NCBI RefSeq assembly: GCF_016863655.1
Contig: NZ_BOPH01000031.1
Span: forward strand, 80,612-144,611
Direction of reading: 5' to 3'
Length of the DNA: 64,000 nucleotides
Origin: Virgisporangium ochraceum
Lineage (GTDB): Bacteria; Actinomycetota; Actinomycetes; Mycobacteriales; Micromonosporaceae
The position numbers were made by a program, and so were the translations under genes. Below, one piece after another: positions 1-7,660 of the stretch. The first letter of the stretch is position 1. The number at the start of each line of letters is the position of its first letter. The notes under the pieces are model-generated. The model was not told the DNA's origin and made no database searches. It worked only from the letters and a program-made list of their open reading frames with translations.

Positions 1-573
1 GCGGTCGGCGGGGTAGCGGTCGTAGTAGCGGCGGTTGGCCTCGCGCATGCGGTCGTACGTCGCGGCGTAGATCTCGTCGGGACCGCGGCCGAGCGGCGGG
101 ACGCCACCGGTGATGTACGCGGCGGCAAGGCTGTGCGGTGCGAGCGACAGGTAGGTCATCGCGCAGAAGCCGCCGAAGGACTGGCCGAGGATGCTCCACC
201 GGTCGACGCCGAGCGCCTCGCGGACGACCTCGGCGTCGCGCACGATCGAGTCGGCGCGGAAGTGCGTGAGGTGGTCGGCGGTCGCTCCGGGCTCGACCGG
301 CGTGGAGCGGCCGGTGCCGCGCTGGTCGAGCATGAGGACGCGGTACCGGCTCAGGGCCGTGTCGAGCCAGCTCGGCGACGTGGGGTGCCGGGTCGGCCGC
401 GGAGCCTCGAAGCCGGGTCCGCCCTGGAGGTAGACGAGGTAGGGCCGGTCGAGGCCGGCGGGGTCGGCGACCTCGCGGGCGAACACCGTGATGGTCGCGC
501 CGGGGTTCGCGTGGTCGAGGGGGACCTCGAACTCGTGCTCGACGAGCACGAGTCCCTGCGTCCTGATCATCAT
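1..573 (-). CDS. Proline iminopeptidase / alpha-beta hydrolase (S33), partial
   Basis: This gene is cut by the left edge; 191 codons from the start are present. The protein is a serine peptidase-type alpha/beta hydrolase. It has the GGPG oxyanion-hole motif near residue 50 and the nucleophile elbow GQSFGG near residue 130, with an LDQRGTGRS strand-turn between them; this combination is typical of the proline iminopeptidase/TAP-like branch. The catalytic Asp and His would lie beyond the edge. The start was chosen because ATG at 573 overlaps the stop of the upstream ABC exporter gene as ATGA (570-573), which implies translational coupling. There is no signal peptide, so a cytosolic aminopeptidase is inferred. 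The substrate is unknown. Confidence 0.85.
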   Translation of the reverse strand, partial: MMIRTQGLVLVEHEFEVPLDHANPGATITVFAREVADPAGLDRPYLVYLQGGPGFEAPRPTRHPTSPSWLDTALSRYRVLMLDQRGTGRSTPVEPGATADHLTHFRADSIVRDAEVVREALGVDRWSILGQSFGGFCAMTYLSLAPHSLAAAYITGGVPPLGRGPDEIYAATYDRMREANRRYYDRYPADR

Positions 574-2366
574 GAGGCCAGTGTCGCGTACCTGCCGCCG
601 GCGTCGACCAGGGCGGTGTGGGTGCCGGACTCCTCGATGCGGCCATGCCCGATCACCACGATCTCGTCGGCGTCGCGCACCGTCGACAGCCGGTGGGCGA
701 TGGTGACCGTCGTGCGACCGGCGGCCAGGGTCGCGAACGCCCGCTGCACCGCCCGTTCGGTGTCGGTGTCGAGGGCGCTGGTCGCCTCGTCGAGCACGAG
801 GATGCGCGGGTCACGCAGCAGCGTGCGCGCGATCGCGATGCGTTGCTTCTCGCCGCCGGAGAACCGGTGTCCGCGCGAGCCGACCACCGTGTCGTACCCC
901 TCGGGCAGCGCCGCGATGTGGTCGTGGATCTGTGCCGCGCGGGCGGCGCGCTCGATCTCGGCGTCAGAGGCGTCGGGACGCGCGTAGCGCAGGTTCTCGC
1001 GGATCGTCGTGTGCAGCAGGTACGTCTCCTGGCTGACGACGCCGACGATCGCGGCCAGGTCGTCGAGCCGCAGGTCGCGGATGTCGACGCCGTCGATCGT
1101 CACGCGTCCACCCGTGGGGTCGTACAGCCGGGCGATCAGTGCCGCGATCGTGCTCTTGCCCGAGCCGGTCTCGCCGACGAGCGCGAGCGTGTGCCCCGGC
1201 GGCACGTCGAGGGTGACGCCGTCGACGGCCGGCGTGTCGCTGCCGGGGTAGCGGAAGCTGACGTTCTCCAACCGGAGGTGGCCTTCCACGTTCCACGGCT
1301 CCACCGGGTGCTCCGGGTCGTCGACGTCGACGGGCAGGTCGAGGTACTCGAAGATGCGCGCGAACAGGGCGAGCGAGCTGGTGATCGACACACCGACGCC
1401 GAGCAGCCCCATCAGCGGCCGGAACAGCCCGGACTGCAGGGCGGTGAACGCGACGACGGTGCCGATGGTGAGCGCGTTCGACAGGCCCGCGCCGAGGTAG
1501 ATCACGGCGGGGATCGCCGCGAAGATGACGCTCATCCACGCCATCCGCCAGCGGCCGGCGAGCTCGGAGCGCAGCTCCAGGTCGATGAGCCGGGTCGACG
1601 AGCGGGTGAACCGGTCGACCAGGGCCGTGCCGGCGCCCATCGTCTTGCTCAGCTGTACGCCGCTGATCGACAGGCCCTCCTCGATGGTGACGTTGAGGTC
1701 GGCCAGTTCGCGCTGGCGCTTGGCGGTGATCTCGCGGCGCATCCGGGCCACCTTGCGGGTGAGGACGACCGCCGGCGGCAGAACCACCAGGGAGACCAGC
1801 GACAGCTGCCACGACAGCGCCAGCATCGCCACGATCGTGGCGACCGCGGTGGTGAGGTTCGACGCGATGCCGGTCGCGGTGTTGGTGACCACCGACTGCA
1901 TGCCGCCGATGTCGTTGGTGATCCGGGACTGGACCTCGCCGGTGCGGGTCCGCGTGAAGAACGCGATCGACTGGCGGTGCAGGTGCCGGAAGACGTCGGT
2001 GCGCAGCCGGTGCATGACCCGCTGTCCGACGGTGGTGGAGATCCACGTCTGCACCACGCCGAGCGCCGACGTGGCGGCGGCGACGCCGACCATGCCGACC
2101 ACCAGCCAGACGAGCAGCCGGAGGTTCTGCTCCGGCAGCGCGACGTCGATGACCTCGCGCAGCAGGAACGGCGACGCCATCGACACGATCGACGACGCCA
2201 CGATCATCGCGACGACGATCGTGAGCTGGCTCCGGTGCGGGGTGAACAGCCGCCCGATCCGGCGCAGGGAAACGTCCTTGGCCTGCGCCTTCTCGGCGGC
2301 CTTCTCTGCGGCGGAGACGGTGTGCGGGCGGCCCTTGCCGCCGCGCTCCATGGGAACTTCGTCCAA
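570..2366 (-). CDS. ABC exporter, fused permease-ATPase half-transporter
   Basis: A full-length type IV ABC exporter of 598 residues that acts in the cytoplasmic membrane, probably as a homodimer or heterodimer. An N-terminal six-helix membrane domain (about 40-330) is followed by a nucleotide-binding domain with Walker A GETGSGKST near 397, signature FSGGEKQR near 500 and Walker B ILVLDEATSALD near 520. The first 30 residues are charged and Lys-rich. The start is TTG at 2366, preceded by a purine-rich stretch; ATG at 2351 is the alternative. It is divergent from a MarR regulator with a palindrome between them, so MarR control and a drug- or lipid-export role are inferred. The downstream hydrolase overlaps it by four bases. 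Confidence 0.92.
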   Translation of the reverse strand: MDEVPMERGGKGRPHTVSAAEKAAEKAQAKDVSLRRIGRLFTPHRSQLTIVVAMIVASSIVSMASPFLLREVIDVALPEQNLRLLVWLVVGMVGVAAATSALGVVQTWISTTVGQRVMHRLRTDVFRHLHRQSIAFFTRTRTGEVQSRITNDIGGMQSVVTNTATGIASNLTTAVATIVAMLALSWQLSLVSLVVLPPAVVLTRKVARMRREITAKRQRELADLNVTIEEGLSISGVQLSKTMGAGTALVDRFTRSSTRLIDLELRSELAGRWRMAWMSVIFAAIPAVIYLGAGLSNALTIGTVVAFTALQSGLFRPLMGLLGVGVSITSSLALFARIFEYLDLPVDVDDPEHPVEPWNVEGHLRLENVSFRYPGSDTPAVDGVTLDVPPGHTLALVGETGSGKSTIAALIARLYDPTGGRVTIDGVDIRDLRLDDLAAIVGVVSQETYLLHTTIRENLRYARPDASDAEIERAARAAQIHDHIAALPEGYDTVVGSRGHRFSGGEKQRIAIARTLLRDPRILVLDEATSALDTDTERAVQRAFATLAAGRTTVTIAHRLSTVRDADEIVVIGHGRIEESGTHTALVDAGGRYATLAS

Positions 2367-2396
2367 GATTTTCTTCTTTCTGTCAGCCTCTCGATA

Positions 2397-2417
2397 ATGC
2401 TGAGGTTACCTCATCAT
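2397..2417. promoter_or_regulatory. Palindromic operator in the marR / ABC exporter divergent promoter
   Basis: A perfect inverted repeat, TGAGGT-T-ACCTCA, occupies 2401-2413, and flanking ATG (2397-2399) and CAT (2415-2417) extend the symmetry to 21 bp. It lies in the roughly 66-bp gap between the ABC exporter start and the MarR start and overlaps the region where both promoters must sit. MarR dimers commonly bind such palindromes in their own divergent promoters. Assigning this one to the adjacent MarR protein is inference. Confidence 0.7.
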
Positions 2418-2432
2418 GAGGGAACAACAACA

Positions 2433-2876
2433 GTGGCTGGTACGGTATTCCGCGTGCCGGCCGATGACGACGACCTTGGCGACCTTCCCGGGCTGTTCTG
2501 GGCGGTGGCCCGGCGGATGCGGCACGCCTCGAGCGCCGCGCTGGAGAAGTGGGACATCACGCCCGGCCAGGCACGGGCGGTGCGGGTGCTGGCCAAACAC
2601 GGCGACATGCGCCTGAACCACCTGTCGGAGCACCTGCGCATCGCCCCCCGCTCGACCACCGAGGTGGTCGACGCGCTGGAGGAGCGCGGCCTGGTGGAGC
2701 GCCGCCCCGACCCGACCGACCGCCGGGCCACCCTGGTGGCCCTGACCGACCGCGGGGCGGGCGTGGGCCGCGACATCCGCGATGCCGCCTCGGCGGAGAC
2801 CGACCGTTCGTTCGCCGCCCTCGACCCGGAGGACCGGAGGACGCTCGCGCGCATCCTCCGCACCCTCCGGGACTGA
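2433..2876 (+). CDS. MarR-family transcriptional regulator
   Basis: A small winged-helix regulator of about 147 residues. The core reads LFWAVARRMRHAS, then a helix-turn-helix around LNHLSEHLRIAPRSTTEVVDALEERGLVERRPDPTDRR, with the wing DPTDRRATLVALTDRG characteristic of MarR proteins. The start is GTG at 2433, preceded by GAGGGA about nine bases away; GTG at 2454 is a shorter alternative. It is transcribed away from the ABC exporter and probably represses both genes through the palindrome at 2397-2417. Ligand unknown. It is followed by a triple 14-bp repeat and a convergent VOC gene. Confidence 0.9.
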   Translation: MAGTVFRVPADDDDLGDLPGLFWAVARRMRHASSAALEKWDITPGQARAVRVLAKHGDMRLNHLSEHLRIAPRSTTEVVDALEERGLVERRPDPTDRRATLVALTDRGAGVGRDIRDAASAETDRSFAALDPEDRRTLARILRTLRD

Positions 2877-2881
2877 CTCCT

Positions 2882-2923
2882 CCGTCGCGCCTACACCGTC
2901 GCGCCTACACCGTCGCGCCTACT
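2882..2923. repeat. Three tandem copies of a 14-bp unit
   Basis: CCGTCGCGCCTACA occurs at 2882-2895 and 2896-2909, and with one change (final T) at 2910-2923. It fills the gap between the convergent MarR and VOC genes. The third copy contains the VOC stop codon (TAG on the minus strand at 2919-2921). This is probably slippage-generated; no function is visible. Confidence 0.9.
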
Positions 2924-3728
2924 CCGGCGGGGTGAACTGGCTCGCGCTGAACGTGGCGCCCCACGGGTCGCGGAGGACCGCCAGGCGGGTCCAGTCGGAG
3001 TCTTCCTGCGCCTCGACCGTGCCGCCCAGTCGCTCGGCGGTGGCGACCGTCGCGTCACGGTCGGCCACCGTGAACACCACGTGCCAGCGGGGCGTCTGCC
3101 CCGGGCTCTCCGGAACCAGCCAGGCCACGGCGTCGGCGAAGCCGGGCGGGGCGCTGATGCCGTCTTGCCGCTCGTGGATGGTCGGGTCGACCGTGTCGGC
3201 GAGATGGTCGCCGTAACCGGGGACGCGGATCATCACGCCGAAGCCGATGTCGTCGAACGACCAGCCGAAGGCGGAGGTGTAGAAGTCGGTTGCCGGGGCC
3301 GGCTCCGGCGTGTGGAGGTTGCTGAAGTTCCACGCGCCCGGCTCGTTTGTGGCCTGTGCACCCAGCCGGTGACCGGCCTGCCACAGGCCGAAGGTGGCGC
3401 CCTGCGGGTCGGCTACCAGGGCCGAGCGGCCGGCGGGGCCGGCGTCTTCGGGCGCGCGCAGCACCCGGCCGCCGCCGGCGACGACCCGCTCGGCGGCGGC
3501 ATCGGCGTCGTCGACGGCGACGTACGTCGACCAGCCGGCCGTGCCGGTACCCGGGAGAATTCCGGCCACCTCGCGGCCGGCGAGGCGGGCGATCGTGTAG
3601 CCGCCCGGCCGGTCTTCGAAGGTCCAGCCGAACAGGTCGCCGTAGAACGCGCGTGCCGCGCCCGGATCGGGCTGCTCCGTCTCGATCCAGCTCGGCACGC
3701 CGTGCGGGTAGGTTCTCGAATCAGCCAT
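2919..3728 (-). CDS. VOC-family protein with two glyoxalase-fold modules
   Basis: A 269-residue protein made of two vicinal-oxygen-chelate modules, about 10-125 and 140-265. Each carries the usual betaalphabetabetabeta pattern and ends in a DPxGATF motif (DPQGATFGLW, DPWGATFSASQF). Family members include glyoxalase, dioxygenase and antibiotic-binding proteins; this two-module type is usually annotated as a hydroxylase/bleomycin-resistance-like protein of unknown reaction. It follows the CbrC-like gene by 21 bases on the same strand, so it is probably the last gene of a four-gene run. ATG at 3728 is the only good start. Confidence 0.85.
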   Translation of the reverse strand: MADSRTYPHGVPSWIETEQPDPGAARAFYGDLFGWTFEDRPGGYTIARLAGREVAGILPGTGTAGWSTYVAVDDADAAAERVVAGGGRVLRAPEDAGPAGRSALVADPQGATFGLWQAGHRLGAQATNEPGAWNFSNLHTPEPAPATDFYTSAFGWSFDDIGFGVMIRVPGYGDHLADTVDPTIHERQDGISAPPGFADAVAWLVPESPGQTPRWHVVFTVADRDATVATAERLGGTVEAQEDSDWTRLAVLRDPWGATFSASQFTPPE

Positions 3729-3749
3729 GCACCCGACCGTACGCCGGGG

Positions 3750-4373
3750 CTACGACATATCCGTGTGGCCGCGCACCCGGTCGCACGAACGGCAGCGGAA
3801 CGCGTGGAAGTCGATGCTCAGGTCGTCGAGGTCGGCCCACATCCACGGTTCGGCGCCCTCGAAGATGGCCAGGAACGCCGCCGCCGGGTCGGCGGGAACG
3901 TGCCGGACCACGTCGTCCTGCCTCCACCGTCCGATGTAGACCATCGCGGACCCGCAGCAGAACAGCCAGCGCTCGCCCTGCCACGTCACGTAGTCGGGCG
4001 TACGCACCAGTTCCAACAGCACCATCGCCGGGATCTCGACCGACACCCAGCCGTCCTCGTTCGGCTCGCTCAGCGGGAAGCCGTCGGCATGACGGAGATC
4101 GGGGACGCCGTGGGTGCGGCCGGCCACGGCGTCCTCCCACCGCACCAGGCCGTACTCGGTGTCGCGGGTGAACGCGACGTGCCCGGCCCGCAGGCAGGGC
4201 ACGCACACCGCGTCGTCGGGGTCGGACGGCGCCTCCTGCGGCACGAGCCGGCCGCTACCGCGGAGCCGCAACCGTTCGTCCACCTCGGCACCGCACACCA
4301 CGCACGGCCCGGCGCCGGTGTGACCGGCAGCTTCCGACAGCGGTGCCGCGAACAACGGGAAGGGTTGGCTCAC
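3750..4373 (-). CDS. CbrC-like (UPF0167) protein
   Basis: A 207-residue cytosolic protein resembling CbrC/UPF0167. It contains two Cys pairs near the N terminus (CVVCG near 25 and CVPC near 57), a repeated F/W-rich core with CCGSAMVYIGRW, and a C-terminal CRSCDRVRGH, so it probably binds zinc. In E. coli CbrC has been linked to colicin E2 tolerance, but its biochemistry is not known to me. The start is GTG at 4373, immediately after the stop of the gene at 4379; longer readings in this frame run into the upstream genes and are low-quality. Being inside the aminotransferase operon suggests co-regulation, not a known pathway. Confidence 0.75.
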   Translation of the reverse strand: MSQPFPLFAAPLSEAAGHTGAGPCVVCGAEVDERLRLRGSGRLVPQEAPSDPDDAVCVPCLRAGHVAFTRDTEYGLVRWEDAVAGRTHGVPDLRHADGFPLSEPNEDGWVSVEIPAMVLLELVRTPDYVTWQGERWLFCCGSAMVYIGRWRQDDVVRHVPADPAAAFLAIFEGAEPWMWADLDDLSIDFHAFRCRSCDRVRGHTDMS

Positions 4374-4378
4374 CCTGC

Positions 4379-4852
4379 CTAGTAAACATCCTTCAGGTAG
4401 GCCTCGATGTCGGGCCCGGCCGGGTTCGCGATGACGTGACGGCGCCACGCCGCACCCTCGTGCGCGGCGATCGCGAGCTCGGAGATCCCGCTGATCGCGG
4501 CCGTGTCCAGCGGCGCCAGGTCCTGCGGCGCGTCCGGGGGAGCGGCGAACGTGTGCTGGTACAGCTCGTCGGGCCGGACCCACCAGTTGAGCTGTGCCAG
4601 CAGGCGGCACTCCGTGAGGTGCACCACCAGGAAGCCGACGCCGAACGCGCCCACCCGGTCGGGCCGCAGCGGCAGCGTCGCCGCCACCGTCCGGCGGGCC
4701 GCCGCGAGCATGTGCGACCCGGTCGTCGGGCAGACCCGGTAGGTCTTGATGCGCCAACCGTCGATGTCGGTGGTACCGACGAACCGCGAGGGAAAGACCA
4801 GCGGATCGACGGTCACCGCGCTCGCGGAGGCGGGCGCATCGAGCACGGTCAC
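4379..4852 (-). CDS. Conserved protein of unknown function, partner of the aminotransferase
   Basis: A 157-residue protein I do not recognise. The start GTG at 4852 overlaps the aminotransferase stop as GTGA (4849-4852), which indicates translational coupling. The sequence has a Trp-containing core (IDGWRIKTYRV, LNWWVRPDELYQHTF) and a hydrophobic strand GAFGVGFLVVHL. It ends IEAYLKDVY. There are no membrane segments or signal peptide. Tight coupling to a PLP enzyme suggests it acts on the same substrate or forms a complex with it; this is inference. Confidence 0.75.
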   Translation of the reverse strand: MTVLDAPASASAVTVDPLVFPSRFVGTTDIDGWRIKTYRVCPTTGSHMLAAARRTVAATLPLRPDRVGAFGVGFLVVHLTECRLLAQLNWWVRPDELYQHTFAAPPDAPQDLAPLDTAAISGISELAIAAHEGAAWRRHVIANPAGPDIEAYLKDVY

Positions 4853-6219
4853 CGCGCGGCCGCCATGCCGTTGTGGCCGTTGTGCCCGTTGTAGACGGGC
4901 CGCCGCGAACGGCGCTCGGGCAGGGTGGTGACGACGGGCGGGCTCGTGTACGACCCGTTGGAGTACGAGCCGGCCTGGTACCCGTTCGACAGCGAGCCGA
5001 GGTTCATGATTCCGGTGCCGGTCATCGGCAGGTCGCCGGTGAGCGGGTCGTCGTTGAAGTCGGTGCCGAACTCGCGGTACTGCTGCGGCTCGGGCTGCAG
5101 GGTGCGGGCGTACGACGCCATGCCGTCGATGAGCTTGGCCACGTCGTCCTCGGGACGCACGACCAGGCGCAGGAACTGGCTGGTCATGCCGAGCTTGTTG
5201 CCGCACTCCCGCACGTACACGCCGTGCTGGCTGATGAGGTGGTCGCGCATCGCGACACCGTCCCAGTTGCCCGGCACCTTGATGAGGATGAAGTTGCCCT
5301 GCGACGGGTAGACGGTCAGGCCCGGCACGCGCATCAGCGACTCGGCCATGCGCATGCGGTCACGCGACAGCAGGCGCAGGCTCTCGCGGTACTCGGCCTC
5401 GTAGTCCTTGAGCATGAAGACGACGGACTCGGCCAACGAGTTCAGGTTCCACTTCGGCAGGGCCTTGCCGATCTTCCCGGTGATGGCCGGGTTGGCGATC
5501 ATGTAGCCGAACCGGATGCCGTGCAGGCCGAAGTTCTTGCCCAGGCTCTTGAGCACCACCACGTTCGGCCGGATCGTCGCGTCGGGACCGACCGACGGGT
5601 ACCGCTCGGCGTCGACGAAGTCGATGAACGACTCGTCGATGACCACGAGGTCGAGGTCGCTGAGCTGGTCCATGAACCGCAGCACCTCGCGGCGCGGGAT
5701 GTAGTTGCCGTCGGGGTTGTTCACGTTGCAGATGACCGCGACGCGCGACCCCCGCTGCCGGATGAACGAGATGTAGTGGTCGAGGTTCAGCGCGAAGTTG
5801 TCGCGCTCCTGCAGCGGATACATGTCGACCCGCTTGCCGGTCTCCATCGGCTGGTCGGTCCACCGGCCGAAGGTGGGGATCGGGATCGCCACGCTCTCCT
5901 TGATGAGAAGGTGGTCGATCCACGTGATGAGCTCGGTGGACCCGTTGGCCATCGCCACCGTCTGCGGGTGCAGTTTCAGCACCTGGCACAGCTGCTTGGT
6001 GATGGTGCCCGAGTCGCTCGGGTAGTACTTCAGGATGTCGACCAGGCTCTCGCTGAGCTTGGCGAACATCTCCGGCGTGGGGAAGTACGGGTTGCAGGGG
6101 ATGCAGAAGTCGGCGAGCTTCTCCTTGGCATCCGGTCCCATGCTGCGGGAGAGCGCGAAGTACGAGGGGCTGTGCGCGCCCTGCCGCAACAGGCTGGTGT
6201 CAACTGAACCGTGGCGCAA
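4849..6219 (-). CDS. PLP-dependent aminotransferase, class I/II (HisC/CobD-like)
   Basis: A 456-residue fold-type I PLP enzyme. Recognisable elements are NPYFPTPEMF near 45, an ANGSTELI substrate loop near 92, CNVNNPDGNYIPR near 185, the Asp-containing strand VVIDESFIDF near 215, and the PLP-binding lysine in LKSLGKNFGLHGIRFGYM near 250. This pattern fits histidinol-phosphate aminotransferase or threonine-phosphate decarboxylase relatives. The C-terminal ~60 residues are low-complexity Gly/Ser/Asn-rich and are not part of the catalytic fold. It heads an operon with two small unknown proteins and a VOC protein, so it is unlikely to be the housekeeping HisC. ATG or another start at 6219 matches the conserved N terminus. 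Confidence 0.85.
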   Translation of the reverse strand: MRHGSVDTSLLRQGAHSPSYFALSRSMGPDAKEKLADFCIPCNPYFPTPEMFAKLSESLVDILKYYPSDSGTITKQLCQVLKLHPQTVAMANGSTELITWIDHLLIKESVAIPIPTFGRWTDQPMETGKRVDMYPLQERDNFALNLDHYISFIRQRGSRVAVICNVNNPDGNYIPRREVLRFMDQLSDLDLVVIDESFIDFVDAERYPSVGPDATIRPNVVVLKSLGKNFGLHGIRFGYMIANPAITGKIGKALPKWNLNSLAESVVFMLKDYEAEYRESLRLLSRDRMRMAESLMRVPGLTVYPSQGNFILIKVPGNWDGVAMRDHLISQHGVYVRECGNKLGMTSQFLRLVVRPEDDVAKLIDGMASYARTLQPEPQQYREFGTDFNDDPLTGDLPMTGTGIMNLGSLSNGYQAGSYSNGSYTSPPVVTTLPERRSRRPVYNGHNGHNGMAAAR

Positions 6220-6404
6220 CAGAAACCTCCATCGATCGATGCCCGCGTCTCCCGCAGTCGGACGGTACGCGTAATCGTTCCCAGAATCCGTCTCGCAATG
6301 GTGATTTCGGGCGCACCTAACGCGCGCTAAAGATCGACTCGCGTTCTTCCTGGTGGCGTGGTGGGGTTCTTGTCATCTACGCACTTCGATCCCAGGAGCA
6401 CTCG

Positions 6405-7421
6405 ATGAGATCAAAGGTGATCGGCGTCTTTGCGGCTCTGCTCGCGGTCCCGTTGCTCGGTCCGTCCCCCGTGAAAGCGGAACCCGCGCCGCCGCCGCAA
6501 CCCACGACGCTGGCCGCGCCCGCCACTCTCGTGCCGTCGGAACCGAGCCCCGAGCAGGTCGGATCGGCGCTCGCGGCGATCGCGCGGGCGAGTGACGGCC
6601 GGGTGCGGCTCGGCGCGATCGGCCGCAGCAACGAGGGGCGCCCGCTGCGGTTGGCCACCGTCGGCCGCGGGCCGACGCGCCTGCTGTATGTGACCCAGCA
6701 GCACGGCGACGAGCCGCTCGGCACCCCGGCGGCGATCCAGGCGCTGTGGGTGCTCGGCGTGCCGCGGTCGGCCTGGCACAGGTGGCTGCTCAGCCGGCTG
6801 ACCATCGACATCGTGGTGCAGGCCAACCCCGACGGCGCGGTGCGCGACCAGCGCTACAACCACGACCCGACCGCTTCCGGTGAGTACTCGCAGCCCGGCG
6901 TCGGCTACGACATCAACCGTTTTCACAATCCACTGACGCCGATCTCCGACAACCCGGTGCCCGAGTCGCGGGCGGTGCTTTCGTGGTGGCGAGCTGTTCG
7001 TCCATCGATCGTGGTCGACTACCACATGCAGGGCCGCTACCTGCAGCCCGACGGCCGCGAGACCACCGCGTCGATCCTGTGGCCGACGACGCCGTTGGCA
7101 GGCGCCGACGCGGTGAACCGCGGACGGCAGCTGGCGGTGAGCAACTACCAGGCGATGACGTACCTGGCTGGCGCGAACGTCACCCGGTATCCGGGCGGTG
7201 ACTACGAGGGCATCGCCCGCAACGCGTACGGGGTGCTGGGAAGCGCGTCGCTGCTGGTGGAGCTGTCGAACCTGCCCGCCGAGCAGGTGCCGGCCCAGAT
7301 CCGGGCCGCGTTCGTCTCGATGCTCGCGACGGCGCAGGGCGCGGCGGACGGCTCGCTGTGGCGGGTCGACCCCGCGGCGGCGGACACGGTACCGGCGAGG
7401 GGCCCGTCTCTGCCCGACTGA
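6405..7421 (+). CDS. Secreted zinc carboxypeptidase, M14 family
   Basis: A 338-residue exported protein with a cleavable signal peptide (about 1-26, MRSKVIGVFAALLAVP then KAEPA). The zinc site is H100-x-x-E103 in QQHGDEPLG and H207 in VDYHMQG, and the catalytic glutamate is probably E286 in LLVELSN. NPDGAVRDQRYN provides the Arg/Asn substrate-binding segment. It would trim C-terminal residues from extracellular peptides or peptidoglycan stems. It is transcribed alone, divergent from the aminotransferase operon, and ends before a long hairpin shared with the convergent PadR operon. ATG 6405 gives an intact signal peptide. Confidence 0.88.
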   Translation: MRSKVIGVFAALLAVPLLGPSPVKAEPAPPPQPTTLAAPATLVPSEPSPEQVGSALAAIARASDGRVRLGAIGRSNEGRPLRLATVGRGPTRLLYVTQQHGDEPLGTPAAIQALWVLGVPRSAWHRWLLSRLTIDIVVQANPDGAVRDQRYNHDPTASGEYSQPGVGYDINRFHNPLTPISDNPVPESRAVLSWWRAVRPSIVVDYHMQGRYLQPDGRETTASILWPTTPLAGADAVNRGRQLAVSNYQAMTYLAGANVTRYPGGDYEGIARNAYGVLGSASLLVELSNLPAEQVPAQIRAAFVSMLATAQGAADGSLWRVDPAAADTVPARGPSLPD

Positions 7422-7448
7422 ACCGGCTCGCTGCTGGTCGGGCGGCCC

Positions 7449-7486
7449 GCTGTCCGCCGGCTTGCTCGCTGTCCGCCGGCTTGCTC
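7449..7486. repeat. Two tandem copies of a 19-bp unit
   Basis: GCTGTCCGCCGGCTTGCTC is repeated exactly at 7449-7467 and 7468-7486, with a decayed third copy after it. It lies just downstream of the carboxypeptidase stop. No coding potential or regulatory role is evident. Confidence 0.85.
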
Positions 7487-7531
7487 GCTGCCCGGCGCGC
7501 CCCTCGCTGGCTGCTGGGCCGCCTTGCTGCT

Positions 7532-7609
7532 CGCCGATCTTGCAGTTGTGGCCCCCACGATAGGCGGACATAACATGAAATAGGTGCGGCCACAACTGCA
7601 AGATCGGCG
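7532..7609. terminator. Long hairpin between convergent genes (CGATCTTG family, copy 1)
   Basis: Arms of 22 bp (7532-7553 and 7588-7609) are perfect inverted repeats; the left arm starts CGCCGATCTTGCAG. The 34-nt loop is AT-richer than its surroundings. The element sits between the convergent carboxypeptidase and PadR genes, so it may end transcription from both sides. No T-run follows, as is usual in actinomycetes. It shares the CGATCTTG outer stem with elements at 29359-29412 and 58129-58178. Confidence 0.75.
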
Positions 7610-7660
7610 CGGGTTGGGGGTGTGTGCGGGGCGGCGGCGTGGGGCAGAGGCGTGGCCTGG

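Noticed and set aside
618..2876. 752-codon plus-strand open frame opposite the ABC exporter
   Set aside because: The first ~600 codons are a GC-rich shadow of the exporter gene, with Arg/Asp/His-rich low-complexity sequence; only the end, from 2433, is a real MarR gene.
6318..6329. TAACGCGCGCTA near-palindrome in the aminotransferase/carboxypeptidase gap
   Set aside because: Imperfect and short, mostly alternating CG; not convincing as an operator.
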